NCBI RefSeq assembly: GCF_014648775.1
Contig: NZ_BMRT01000001.1
Coordinates: 992,001-1,056,000, forward strand
Source of the DNA: Streptomyces abikoensis
GTDB lineage: Bacteria > Actinomycetota > Actinomycetes > Streptomycetales > Streptomycetaceae
DNA: 64,000 nt
Direction: 5' to 3'
The first letter of the stretch is position 1. Each line of letters opens with the position of its first letter. Positions 1-8,309 of the stretch are shown here, one piece after another. Below the pieces are notes generated by a model. The model did not search any database and was not told where the DNA came from. It was given only the letters and a program-made list of their open reading frames with translations. A program made the translations under genes and the position numbers.

Positions 1-1
1 C

Positions 2-442
2 TGGGGCAGCTACGGTCCGTGGGGCGACCGGCGCGGCTTCGACAGCCTCGTCCAGGCCGCCTGCGGCATCGCCGCCACCGAGCCGGGCCCCGACGGCGGC
101 CCCGGCGCACTGCCCGCCCAGGCGCTCGACCACGGCACCGGCTACCTGCTGGCCGCCGCCCTGCTGCGCGCCGTCACCGAGCAGCGTGCCATCGGCGGCA
201 CCCATCTGGCCCGCTTCGCCCTCGCGCAGACGGCGGCCTGGCTGGCCCGTGACGTGCCCCACGACGAGGGCGTGCCCGCGCCCGGCGCCGACGGTCACGA
301 CCCCACGCCCTGGCTGGCCGAGGCGGAGGGCCCGCTGGGACGGCTGCGCTACGCGCGCTCCCCCGTGGAGTTCACGGGCTCCCCGCGCGACTGGGCCCGG
401 CGGCCCGGACGCTGGGGCTCCGACGCCCCCGCGTGGCTGTGA
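2..442 (+). CDS. CoA transferase, family III (CaiB/BaiF), C-terminal part
   Basis: The window opens inside this gene; 146 residues are visible in an uninterrupted frame ending at a TGA. The segment ALDHGTGYLLAAALLRA, followed by a helix ending in AWLARDV and a C-terminal stretch on land-marks such as EFTGSP and a Trp-rich tail, matches the end of family III CoA transferases, which move CoA between carboxylic acids through a catalytic Asp. That Asp lies in the missing N-terminal part, so substrate cannot be judged. The next gene begins 70 bases downstream on the same strand with its own ribosome binding site. The family is fairly sure; specificity is unknown. Confidence 0.8.
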   Translation, partial: WGSYGPWGDRRGFDSLVQAACGIAATEPGPDGGPGALPAQALDHGTGYLLAAALLRAVTEQRAIGGTHLARFALAQTAAWLARDVPHDEGVPAPGADGHDPTPWLAEAEGPLGRLRYARSPVEFTGSPRDWARRPGRWGSDAPAWL

Positions 443-512
443 CAGGACCCCCGCCGAAAGCCCCTCCGAAAACCCTCCGAAGCGCCCTCCGAAGCGAAAG
501 GGAGCCCGACGC

Positions 513-2390
513 GTGGCCACCACCATCCGCCGAGCCGTGCTGACCCTGCCCGCGGCCTCCCCCGGCCCGGAGAACCCGCTGCCGCGGCTGGGCACGCGCG
601 GCGACGTCCACCGCCTGGACCGCGCCGCCATGGCGGGCCTGCCGCCCGCCATGGCCCGGCGGATGCGCTACGCGCCGCTGCGCTCCCTGCTGCCCGTCCG
701 CCGCCGCGACGACTACATCCGCACCCGGGTCCCCACCGACCTCGACGCGATCGTCATCGAGAACGACCGGCTGCGCGCCACGGTCCTGCCGGGGCTCGGC
801 GGCCGGGTGCACTCCCTCGTCCACAAGCCGACGGGCCGCCCGCTCGTCTACTCCAACCCCGTCCTCCAGCCCGCCGGCTTCGCCCTCAACGGCGCCTGGT
901 TCTCCGGCGGCATCGAATGGAACATCGGCGCGACCGGCCACGGCACCCTCTCCGTCGCCCCGCTCCACGCGGCCCGCGTGCCCGCGCCCGACGGCGGCGA
1001 GATGCTGCGGCTGTGGGAGTGGGAGCGGCTGCGCGACCTGCCCTTCCAGGTCGACCTGTGGCTGCCCGACGGATCCGACTTCCTCTACGCCGGGGTGCGC
1101 GTCCGCAATCCCCACCACCGCGCCGCGCCCGTCTACTGGTGGTCCAACACCGCCGTGCCCGAGACCCCGCGCACCCGGGTCCTCGCCCCGGCGGAGGCCG
1201 CCTGGCACTTCGGCTACGACCGCGCCTCCCTGCGCCGGGTGCCCGTCCCCCACTGGGACGGCGCCGACCGGACGTACCCGGCGGACGGCACCCGGCACGC
1301 CGACTACTTCTACGACCTCCCCGACGGCGAACGCCGCTGGATCGCCGCGCTCGACGAGCACGGCCAGGGGCTCGTCCAGACCTCCACCGACGCCCTCACC
1401 GGCCGCAAGCTCTTCCTGTGGGGCGCGGACGAGACCGGGCGGCGCTGGCAGGAGTGGCTCACCGAGCCCGGCACGGGCGGTTACGCCGAGATCCAGGCGG
1501 GCCTCGCGCCGACCCAGCTGGAGCACGTCCCCCTGGAGGCGGGCGGGGAGTTCGCCTGGCTGGAGGCGTACGGGCCGCTGACCGCCGACCCCGCCGCCGT
1601 CCACGGCGCCGACTGGGCGGCGGCGCGCGCCGAGGCCGCCGCGCGGCTGGAGGCGGCGCTGCCGCGCGCCGCCGTCGACGCCGCGTACGCGGCGTGGCGG
1701 CCGTACGCCGACCACGAGCCCAAGGAGACGCTGGCCACCGGCTCCGGCTGGGGCGCGCTCGAGGTCGAGCGGGGTCGGCTGGAGCTGCCGGGCACGCCGT
1801 TCCCGGTGCCCGCCGAGGACGGCGAACAGCGGCCGTGGCGGGCGCTGCTGCGCACCGGCGCGCTGGGCGAGGAGGGCCCGGAGCCCGGCCCCTCCCTGGT
1901 CTCCCCCGCGTGGCGGGACCTGCTGGAGCACGCCGAGCCCGCCCCGCACGCCTCCTACCACCTGGGCGTCGCCCAGTGGCACGCCGGCGACCGCGCGCAG
2001 GCCGTCCGCAGCTGGGAGCGCGCGCTCCGCCAGGGCATGGGCTGGCCGGCACGCCGCGCGCTCGCGGCGGCGGACGTCGAGCGCGGCCACCCGGAGCGGG
2101 CCGCCGAGCGCTACGCGCGAGCGGTGGCGGAGGCACGGGACGCGGGGGCGTCGCGGCCCGCACGGACGGCGCTGGCGCGGGAGGCGATCGAGGCGCTGCT
2201 GGCGGCCGGGCGGGCGGAGGACGCCGCGGCGGTGCTGGCCGGGCTGCATCCCGCCGCCCGGGCGCGGGGGCGGTTCCGCTTGCTGGAGGCACGGGTCCGC
2301 CAGGCGCGGGGGGACGCGGCGGGGGCGCGGGCGATTCTGGACGCGGGGGTGGAGGTGGAGGACCTGGGCGAGGGGGAGACCTTCCCCTGA
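513..2390 (+). CDS. DUF5107 (aldose-epimerase-like) protein with C-terminal TPR region
   Basis: 625 residues from GTG 513, chosen because AAGGGAG sits about 9 bases upstream and because longer reading frames run over the preceding gene. Residues about 70-430 carry the beta-sandwich motif VLPGLGGRVHSLVHKPTGR and the conserved FSGGIEWNIG and WWSNTAVPE segments of DUF5107, a family related to galactose mutarotase and usually linked to carbohydrate handling. The last ~150 residues are Ala-rich helical repeats (YHLGVAQWHAGDRAQAVRSW) typical of tetratricopeptide repeats. No signal peptide is seen, so it is probably cytoplasmic. Substrate unknown. Confidence 0.8.
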   Translation: MATTIRRAVLTLPAASPGPENPLPRLGTRGDVHRLDRAAMAGLPPAMARRMRYAPLRSLLPVRRRDDYIRTRVPTDLDAIVIENDRLRATVLPGLGGRVHSLVHKPTGRPLVYSNPVLQPAGFALNGAWFSGGIEWNIGATGHGTLSVAPLHAARVPAPDGGEMLRLWEWERLRDLPFQVDLWLPDGSDFLYAGVRVRNPHHRAAPVYWWSNTAVPETPRTRVLAPAEAAWHFGYDRASLRRVPVPHWDGADRTYPADGTRHADYFYDLPDGERRWIAALDEHGQGLVQTSTDALTGRKLFLWGADETGRRWQEWLTEPGTGGYAEIQAGLAPTQLEHVPLEAGGEFAWLEAYGPLTADPAAVHGADWAAARAEAAARLEAALPRAAVDAAYAAWRPYADHEPKETLATGSGWGALEVERGRLELPGTPFPVPAEDGEQRPWRALLRTGALGEEGPEPGPSLVSPAWRDLLEHAEPAPHASYHLGVAQWHAGDRAQAVRSWERALRQGMGWPARRALAAADVERGHPERAAERYARAVAEARDAGASRPARTALAREAIEALLAAGRAEDAAAVLAGLHPAARARGRFRLLEARVRQARGDAAGARAILDAGVEVEDLGEGETFP

Positions 2391-2602
2391 GCCGCCGCGC
2401 CCTCGTACCGTGGAGCCGATCCACCGTCGAGTTCCGCGCCGGCACCCGCGCGGAGAGTCCGCTGGTTCTGGACCCCGACGCGATGGCGTCGCTGCTCGCC
2501 CAGCTGGAGCGGGCCACCGTTCAGCGCGGCAAGGCGCGGTGGGCCGCCTCGAAGCGGTAGGCCGCCGCGTCGCCAGGCCGACGCCGTCGACGCCTCCGGG
2601 CC

Positions 2603-3040
2603 TCAGCGAGAAGCCGTGCCGGCCCGGGGCGGCGTGTTCTCGCGGCGCCCGGCGCGCCGGGCGTCGGCCAGCAGCAGGCCGGCCGCGACCAGGAGGATCA
2701 GCAAGGGCGAGGGTCCGTCGACCACGAAGCCGACGACGACCCACGCCGCCATGGCCCACGGGACGAACAGGGGCGGCCTCATACCGCGGCGGTCCAGCCA
2801 CAGCACGGTCAGACCGACCAGGAGGAGCGGCGGCCCGAAACTGAACACCGAGTACCACCACGCGACGGTGGCGTCACTCATGTCGGGGTAGTCCCCCAAG
2901 TTCCACCCCCCGCCGAACCACGTTCCAGCGTGCTCGGGGGCCGCTTCGACGAGGCTGCCCACCGTGTGTCCCGTTCCGGCGAGGGTGATGATCCAGCCTG
3001 CCCACTTGACCATCCGATTTCCAGGCTCAAGCCGCTCCAC
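2603..3040 (-). CDS. small integral membrane protein, DUF6463-like
   Basis: 145 residues with about four hydrophobic segments (near residues 12-30, 62-80, 90-108 and 110-126), an HTVGSLVEAAP stretch in the first loop and a basic C-terminus. The layout and the HT-x2-SLVE motif resemble the DUF6463 membrane family, of unknown function. GTG 3040 has AGAGGA eight bases upstream; ATG 3013 is a second possible start. The gene is divergent from the TetR gene at 3139 and shares a 98-base promoter region that contains the perfect operator at 3091-3112, so it is a likely target of that repressor (inference). Confidence 0.65.
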   Translation of the reverse strand: MERLEPGNRMVKWAGWIITLAGTGHTVGSLVEAAPEHAGTWFGGGWNLGDYPDMSDATVAWWYSVFSFGPPLLLVGLTVLWLDRRGMRPPLFVPWAMAAWVVVGFVVDGPSPLLILLVAAGLLLADARRAGRRENTPPRAGTASR

Positions 3041-3090
3041 AGCCGTGGTCCTCTCTGGTTATACAGTTATGTACAAGTCGAGGCTAGGCC

Positions 3091-3112
3091 GGTTGTACGG
3101 CCATGTACAACC
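3091..3112. promoter_or_regulatory. perfect inverted repeat, probable TetR operator
   Basis: GGTTGTAC and GTACAACC form two 8-base arms separated by 6 bases, in the divergent intergenic region between the membrane protein gene and the TetR gene. A related half site, TTATGTACAAG, lies 20 bases to the left. A palindrome of this size beside a divergent tetR gene is the usual arrangement of an autoregulatory operator. It overlaps the upstream in-frame ATG at 3103, which supports the start at 3139. Confidence 0.7.
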
Positions 3113-3138
3113 AGTGGAAGGGCGAGGTGGGTCACACG

Positions 3139-3729
3139 ATGGGCAGGCTGCGCACACCGCGCGGGACGTGGGTCGAAGAGGGACTGCGGGCGCTGGCCAC
3201 GGGCGGCGTGGACGCGGTGCGCGTCGAGGCCCTGGCCAAGGAACTGGGCGTCACCAGGGGCGGGTTCTACGGCTACTTCGCCAGCCGTGACGCGCTGCTG
3301 ACGGAGATGCTCGACGCCTGGGAGCGGGAGAGCGTCGACGACGTCCTCGACCGGATCGAGCACGAGAGCGGCGACGTTCTGGACAAGGTCCGGCTGGCCG
3401 GGCAACTCACCTTCTCCAGCGACCGCCTGCTGTCCATAGACCTGGCCGTACGGGACTGGGCCCGCCGCGACCAGGCGGTCGCCGACCGCCTGCGCCGCGT
3501 GGACAACCGGCGCATGCAGTTGCTGCGCGACGCGCTCAGTACCGTCTGTACGGACCCCGACGAGATCGAGGCCCGCAGCCTGCTCGCCTTCTGCATGGCC
3601 ATCGGCAGCCACTTTCTCGCGGCCGAGCACCCCGGCCGCACCCACGCCCAGGTTCGCGCCCGCGCCAGCGAGTTCGTCTTCGGCCGCTCACCCGGCGGGG
3701 TCGACCCCACGGACCCGTCGACGAGCTAG
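3139..3729 (+). CDS. TetR/AcrR family transcriptional regulator
   Basis: 196 residues. The N-terminal helix-turn-helix (VDAVRVEALAKELGVTRGGF then YGYFASRDALLTEML) is diagnostic of TetR repressors; the rest is an all-helical ligand-binding domain with no recognisable ligand. ATG 3139 is preferred over ATG 3103 because GGAAGGGCGAGG precedes it and because the upstream ATG lies inside the operator at 3091-3112. It is divergent from the DUF6463-like membrane gene, which it probably represses together with itself. Its tail ends 36 bases before the acetyltransferase gene, which could be co-transcribed. Confidence 0.9.
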   Translation: MGRLRTPRGTWVEEGLRALATGGVDAVRVEALAKELGVTRGGFYGYFASRDALLTEMLDAWERESVDDVLDRIEHESGDVLDKVRLAGQLTFSSDRLLSIDLAVRDWARRDQAVADRLRRVDNRRMQLLRDALSTVCTDPDEIEARSLLAFCMAIGSHFLAAEHPGRTHAQVRARASEFVFGRSPGGVDPTDPSTS

Positions 3730-3765
3730 GGACTGGCGCACCTCCCCCCTGGGCAGCATCCGCAC

Positions 3766-4314
3766 ATGACCACCACCCTCCGCACGTCGACGCCCCGACT
3801 GACAACCCCCCGGCTGACGCTGCGCCGTTGGCGCGAGGACGATGTCGAGCCCATGGCGGCCATCAACGCCGACCCGGAAGTGATGCGCTGGATCCGCGAC
3901 GGCTCGGTCCTGGACCGGGCGGAGACGGCGGCCGGGATCGCCGCGTGGGAGCGGGAGTGGGAGGAACGCGGCGTGGGGCTGTTCGCGGTCGAGGAGCGGG
4001 AGAGCGGGCGGTTCGCCGGGTTCGCGGGGCTGTCGGTGCCGGAGTTCCTGCCGGAGATCCTGCCGGCCGTGGAGATCGGCTGGCGGTTCGGCAGGGAGTT
4101 CTGGGGGCGCGGGCTCGCCACCGAGGCGGCCCGCGTCGTGCTGGACTTCGCGCTGCGCGATCGCGGCCTCGCGCGGGTGGTGAGCGTGCACGCCGTCGGC
4201 AACGACGCCTCCGAGGGCGTCATGCGCAAGCTCGGCATGCGGCCCGAGCGCCGGACCGTCCATCCGGCCCACGGCGGGCCGCTGTGCGTCCACGTCCTGG
4301 AGGCGGCCCCTTAA
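3766..4314 (+). CDS. GNAT family N-acetyltransferase, RimJ/RimL type
   Basis: 182 residues. Opens with TPRLTLRRWREDDVEPMAAIN and contains the acetyl-CoA pyrophosphate loop region EIGWRFGREFWGRGLATEAA (split here for length: IGWRFGREFWGRGLATEA), the hallmark of RimJ/RimL-like acetyltransferases that modify N-terminal or small-molecule amines. The length is normal for the family. It lies 36 bases after the TetR gene on the same strand and is followed by the interspersed repeat at 4315. The substrate cannot be inferred. Confidence 0.88.
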   Translation: MTTTLRTSTPRLTTPRLTLRRWREDDVEPMAAINADPEVMRWIRDGSVLDRAETAAGIAAWEREWEERGVGLFAVEERESGRFAGFAGLSVPEFLPEILPAVEIGWRFGREFWGRGLATEAARVVLDFALRDRGLARVVSVHAVGNDASEGVMRKLGMRPERRTVHPAHGGPLCVHVLEAAP

Positions 4315-4383
4315 GCAGCGCTCGGCAGCGCCCCAAAGGGGCGCGGGGAACTGCGCGACCAGCCACGACGCGCCCGCGGATGA
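4315..4383. repeat. GC-rich Streptomyces-type intergenic repeat with hairpin
   Basis: Directly after the acetyltransferase stop is a GC-rich stretch with a perfect hairpin, GCGCCCC-AAA-GGGGCGC at 4328-4344, followed by GCGGGGAACTGCGCGACCAG. This string is familiar from Streptomyces intergenic regions, and a second member with the shared core GGGGCGCGGGG followed by GCGCGAC-AGCC is at 48494 in this window. The hairpin lacks a U-tract but could end transcription. Identity as a repeat family is from memory and from the two copies. Confidence 0.6.
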
Positions 4384-4520
4384 CTAGCCCGCCTTCCAGC
4401 GGAGCGCTCACGCGTCACGCGTTCGGCCGCCCCGCACGTGCCCCGGCCCGGCGGAGCGGCCAGCGTGGACGGCGGCGGCCTTTGCGTCGTCCGTCCCGCC
4501 CGCGCCGAAGGAGGCCCCTC

Positions 4521-5786
4521 TTGGCCGTCGACCCGCCCGTATCCGCCCACGCCGCCGGCCGGCTCCACGCGGCGGGGCTGGGCCTCCAGGGTCAGGTGCC
4601 GGGCATCCTCATGGCGGCCGAGGGCGAGCGGATCGGCGCGATCGCCGCCGGGGACTACCACAGCCTGGCCGTCACCGACGACGGGCGGCTGCTGGTCGCC
4701 GGGCTCGACGACTACGCCCAGGTGACCGGGATCTTCGCGCTGGCGCGCGGTGAGCTGGTCGGCGCCGTGGCCGCGGGCGGCTTCCACAGCCTCGCGGTGA
4801 CCCGGGACGGCCGGCTGCTGGCCGCCGGGAAGGACCAGAACGGCCAGGTCACCGGCGCCCGTGACGCGGCGCGCGGCAAGAAGGTCACGACCGTCGACGG
4901 CGGCGCCGTGCACAGCCTCGCCGTGACCGAGGACGGCGAGCTGCTCGCCGCCGGGCACGACGGCGACGGACAGGTGTCGGGCATCCTGACGGCGGCCCGG
5001 GGCCACCGGATCACCGCCGTGGCGGCGGGCGACTTCCACAGCCTCGCGGTGACCGAGGACGGCCGGATCCTGGCCGCCGGCCGCGACGACGACCGGCAGG
5101 TCTCCGGGATCCTGGCGGCGGCGGACGGCCGGAAGGTCGTCGCCGTGTCCGCCGCCGCCCTGCAGAGCCTGGCCGTCACCGACGACGGCCTGCTGCTCGC
5201 CGCCGGCCGGGACGGGCACCACCAGGTGTCCGGCATCCTGCGCCTCGCCCAGGGCCGCAGGGTCACGGCCGTCGCGGCGGGCCATCTGCACAGCCTGGCG
5301 CTGACCCGGGACGGCGAACTGCTCGGCGCGGGCAAGGACGGCGACGGGCAGGTGTCGGGGATCCTGGAGGCCGTGCGGCACCGGCACACCGCGCGGATCG
5401 CCGCGGGCGGCTATCACAGCCTCGCCGTCGTCGCCCCCGACGGGCCCCGGGGCCGGGTGATCCGGGCGAACTTCCACGCGGCCGACGACGCCGGGCCGGA
5501 CGTGACGCTGTGGCTCCTGCGCCGCGAGGACAACCTCGACGTGGCCCTGACCTCCCATCAGCCCGCCCAGGAATTCGGCATCCGGGAGGACGTACCCGTG
5601 ACGCTGGAGATCCGGCGGGGCGGGGACGAGGTCCTGGGCGACGGCATCGTCCGTTTCAGCTACGACGAGACCACCCGCACCGTCGGCGTCGACACCCGGG
5701 CCAGCCGCTTCCCCTCCCACCTGACCTGCACCGGGCACGGCGCCAACCGCTTCACCTTCACGTTCACCGGAACCGGCGCCGGGTGA
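4521..5786 (+). CDS. RCC1-like seven-bladed beta-propeller protein
   Basis: 421 residues from TTG 4521, chosen because AAGGAGG ends six bases upstream. Seven repeats of about 46 residues fill residues ~10-320; each has the pattern V-x-A-V-A-A-G-x-x-H-S-L-A-V-T-x-D-G-x-L-L-A-A-G followed by GQVSGI. The H-S-L-A-V-T and terminal G are as in RCC1 repeats, which fold as a propeller and bind proteins. The last ~110 residues (from RGRVIRANFHAADD) form a separate domain I do not recognise. No signal peptide. It ends 21 bases from the convergent metallo-hydrolase gene. Confidence 0.8.
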   Translation: MAVDPPVSAHAAGRLHAAGLGLQGQVPGILMAAEGERIGAIAAGDYHSLAVTDDGRLLVAGLDDYAQVTGIFALARGELVGAVAAGGFHSLAVTRDGRLLAAGKDQNGQVTGARDAARGKKVTTVDGGAVHSLAVTEDGELLAAGHDGDGQVSGILTAARGHRITAVAAGDFHSLAVTEDGRILAAGRDDDRQVSGILAAADGRKVVAVSAAALQSLAVTDDGLLLAAGRDGHHQVSGILRLAQGRRVTAVAAGHLHSLALTRDGELLGAGKDGDGQVSGILEAVRHRHTARIAAGGYHSLAVVAPDGPRGRVIRANFHAADDAGPDVTLWLLRREDNLDVALTSHQPAQEFGIREDVPVTLEIRRGGDEVLGDGIVRFSYDETTRTVGVDTRASRFPSHLTCTGHGANRFTFTFTGTGAG

Positions 5787-5807
5787 GCGACAGAGGGCAC
5801 CCACCCG

Positions 5808-6869
5808 TCACATCAGCCCCGTGACGCTCCTGTCGTACTCGCTCCTGTCGTACTCGGCGAGCACCCGTGAGGCGCCCACCGGCAGGTCCCACAGGTCCTC
5901 CCGGGGCCGGCCCGTCGCCGCCCACGCCGCCCGCACCCGCCGCAGCGGCTCCAGCGGCGGCTCGGCGGACAGCAGGAACGTCGCCCAGTGCATCGGCGCC
6001 AGCACCCGCGCCCCCAGGTCCCCGCAGGCGCGCACCGCCTCCTCCGGGTCGGTGTGCACCGGGCTCAGCATCCAGCGCGGGTCGTAGGCGCCGATGGGCA
6101 GCAGCGCGACATCGATGTCCGGATAGCGCTCGCCGATCCGTTCGAACCAGAAGCCGTAACCCGTGTCCCCGGCGAAGTACACCCGCCGTCCGTCCGGCGC
6201 GGTCAGCACCCAGCCGCCCCACAGCGACCGGCACGTGTCCGTGAGGGTGCGCTTGCTCCAGTGGTGGGCCGGGACGAAGTCGAAGCGCACCGGGCCCGCC
6301 GGGCCGGGCAGCTCGACCGCCTCCCACCAGTCGAGATCGGTCACCCGGGTGAACCGGCGGCGGCGCGCCCAGCCGGCCAGGCCCGCCGGCAGCAGCAGCG
6401 GGGTGTCGCGGGGGAGCCGCTTGAGGGTGGGCGCGTCGAGGTGGTCGTAGTGGTTGTGGCTGATGACGACGGCGTCGATCCTCGGCAGCGCCTCCCACGG
6501 CACCCCCACCGGCGTCACCCGGGGCGGGGTGCCGAGGATCCGGCGGGACCAGACCGGGTCGGTCAGCACCGTCAGCCCGCCGACGCGCACCACCCAGCTG
6601 GCGTGCCCGGCCCAGGTGACGGCCAGCGAGCCGGCGTCGGCGGCCGGCAGCGGGCCCGGCTCGACCGGCAGCAGCGGGACCTCGCGGAGCGCCGCCGCGC
6701 CGGGCCGCAGCCGGCCCTCGCGGGCCAGCCGGGCCATGGCGCGCACTCCCGGCAGCGGTGCGGTGAGACGGTCGGCGAACGAGCGGGGCCAGGAACGGAC
6801 CTGGCCGAGCGGGCGCGGCTCCCCGAGAGGACGCGGCTCCGCGAGAGGGCGCTCGGTCTGTTCGGTCAT
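5808..6869 (-). CDS. MBL-fold metallo-hydrolase (NAPE-PLD/UlaG-like)
   Basis: 353 residues. The zinc motif HNHYDH lies at residues 138-143, preceded by TWAGHASWVVRVGGLTVLTD, the start of the metallo-beta-lactamase fold in the phospholipase D (NAPE-PLD)/UlaG-like branch; later ligands sit in FAGDTGYG and APMHW. Likely a hydrolase of phosphodiesters or lactones; substrate unknown. ATG 6869 is chosen because GGAG lies six bases upstream, inside what would be the first codons of the longer frame. The N-terminus repeats EPRPLG. Near the C-terminus a 15-base tandem duplication encodes EYDRS twice. Confidence 0.88.
   Translation of the reverse strand: MTEQTERPLAEPRPLGEPRPLGQVRSWPRSFADRLTAPLPGVRAMARLAREGRLRPGAAALREVPLLPVEPGPLPAADAGSLAVTWAGHASWVVRVGGLTVLTDPVWSRRILGTPPRVTPVGVPWEALPRIDAVVISHNHYDHLDAPTLKRLPRDTPLLLPAGLAGWARRRRFTRVTDLDWWEAVELPGPAGPVRFDFVPAHHWSKRTLTDTCRSLWGGWVLTAPDGRRVYFAGDTGYGFWFERIGERYPDIDVALLPIGAYDPRWMLSPVHTDPEEAVRACGDLGARVLAPMHWATFLLSAEPPLEPLRRVRAAWAATGRPREDLWDLPVGASRVLAEYDRSEYDRSVTGLM
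5826..5855. repeat. 15-bp tandem duplication at the 3' end of the MBL gene
   Basis: GCTCCTGTCGTACTC occurs twice in succession. Read on the minus strand it adds five residues (EYDRS) ten codons before the stop. It is an exact in-frame duplication, probably a recent slippage product. Confidence 0.85.
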
Positions 6870-6953
6870 CTGGGGCTCCATTCGTGGGGAACCGGAACCT
6901 GGCGGTACGGGCGCGGGGCCCGCGCCGTCGTACGCCCACCGACTGACGGTAGA

Positions 6954-8153
6954 TCAGTCACCGGAGAGTTCACTGAACGCCGATCCAAAAGTGGACAACG
7001 CCTCCACGACATCCGGATCCGCCAGCGGATCCGGGGTACTCAGGGCACGACACCACCGGTCGTCGCCGGTGCCGAGGAACGGTGGAGTGGAGATCCGCAC
7101 CCGCAGCGCGTCCGGGTCGTCGCCGAACCGGTGGCCGCCGGGCACCGGACGGCCGAGCGCCGCGCTCAGCCGCTCCTCCAGCTCCACGGAGTCGGTGACA
7201 CCCCGCGCGGCGAGGGGCTCCCGCAGCTCGCCCAGGTCGGCGTAGAGGTGCGGCCCGGTGCGCGGGGGCCGGCAGAGCACCCCGGCGGCGTCCAGCCGCT
7301 CCCGCGCCGCCTCGCCCAGCAGCCCGTACAGCCGGGCCGTGGCGGCGGACCGGGCCCGGACGGGCTCCGGTTCGGTCAGCGCCCAGCCCACGGCCGCCGC
7401 GACCGGCGGCGGCAGTTCGGCCCGTACCGCCGTCAGCAGCGAGACGGCGCGGGCGTACAGGGCGGGGCCGGCTCCCCCGGCCGGGAAACGGGCGATCGCC
7501 GCCGGCCAGCCGACGGGGGCGAGCGGGCCCGCGAGGTCGGTGAGGACGACGACCCGGTCCGGGTACATCTCGGCGGGCCCCACGAACACCGTCTCGTGCG
7601 GGTCGTGGAGGGTGTCGCGCCATGTCTCGTCGCTGACGACCGTCAGCTCCTCGGCCGCCGCCGCCTCGCACACCTCGTGCAGGATCTCCGGCGGGGCGAC
7701 CGTCCCGGTGGTGTCGTCGGCCACCGACAGCACCAGGAAACGCGGCCGGCCGCCCTCGGCCCGGATCCTGCGCACGGTCTCCAGCAGCGCGTAGGGGTCG
7801 GGCACGCCACCGCACTCGGCCGGCACCGGCACGTGGTACGCCAGCCGCCCGGCGAGCCTCGCCAGCGGGCTGTACGACGCCGAGCACGGCCGGGTCAGCA
7901 GCACCTCGCCGCCCGCCGAGGCGAACAGGGCCAGCAGCAACGGCTGGGCACCGGGCGCCGCGAGGACCCGCCCCGGCTCTGTCGGCAGGCCGCGCCGCGC
8001 CCAGTAGCCGCAGGCGGCCTCCCGCAGCGCCCGCCCGCCGCCGACCGGTTCGGGGCCGGCCAGACCGGCCGCCCCCGCCAGCCGCTCGCCCAGCTCCGGA
8101 AGCACGGGCAGCCCGCGCTCCGGCGGCGGGAGGGCGGGCGGTACCTGCTGCAT
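6954..8153 (-). CDS. aminotransferase-fold (class I/II) protein lacking the PLP lysine
   Basis: 399 residues from ATG 8153, with GAAGG seven bases upstream. The order of motifs follows fold-type I aminotransferases: PGAQPLLLALFASAGGEVLL near residue 67, the loop DDTTG at 146-150 where NPTG is usual, and VVSDETWRD at 172-180 for the PLP-facing Asp. The position of the Schiff-base lysine reads LTDLAGPLAPVGW: Gly209 replaces Lys, and Pro217 replaces the phosphate-binding Arg. I find no lysine anywhere in the protein. It therefore cannot make an internal aldimine and is either a pseudo-enzyme or has another role. It is divergent from the methyltransferase at 8310. Confidence 0.8.
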   Translation of the reverse strand: MQQVPPALPPPERGLPVLPELGERLAGAAGLAGPEPVGGGRALREAACGYWARRGLPTEPGRVLAAPGAQPLLLALFASAGGEVLLTRPCSASYSPLARLAGRLAYHVPVPAECGGVPDPYALLETVRRIRAEGGRPRFLVLSVADDTTGTVAPPEILHEVCEAAAAEELTVVSDETWRDTLHDPHETVFVGPAEMYPDRVVVLTDLAGPLAPVGWPAAIARFPAGGAGPALYARAVSLLTAVRAELPPPVAAAVGWALTEPEPVRARSAATARLYGLLGEAARERLDAAGVLCRPPRTGPHLYADLGELREPLAARGVTDSVELEERLSAALGRPVPGGHRFGDDPDALRVRISTPPFLGTGDDRWCRALSTPDPLADPDVVEALSTFGSAFSELSGD

Positions 8154-8309
8154 CCTCACACCTTCGCAGATCACGGGGTGCGCGGCGGCCCGACACGGGC
8201 GGCGGAGTGAACAAAGCCCGCCGTCCCGGATGCCAAGACGGCACTCTCACGATGCGAGAGAACGGCCTACGGTGGAAACGCCACTTCACGACGGAGCGAA
8301 GGGACCACC

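Noticed and set aside
2391-2560. Open stretch ending at 2560 that contains SPLVLDPDAMASLLAQLERA
   Set aside because: It has no start codon of its own before ATG 2483 and no ribosome binding site; at most a 25-residue peptide or a gene fragment.
372-2861. Long minus-strand open frame of 829 codons opposite the DUF5107 gene
   Set aside because: Shadow frame: Arg/Gly/Pro-rich, no domain, caused by high GC3 of the real gene.
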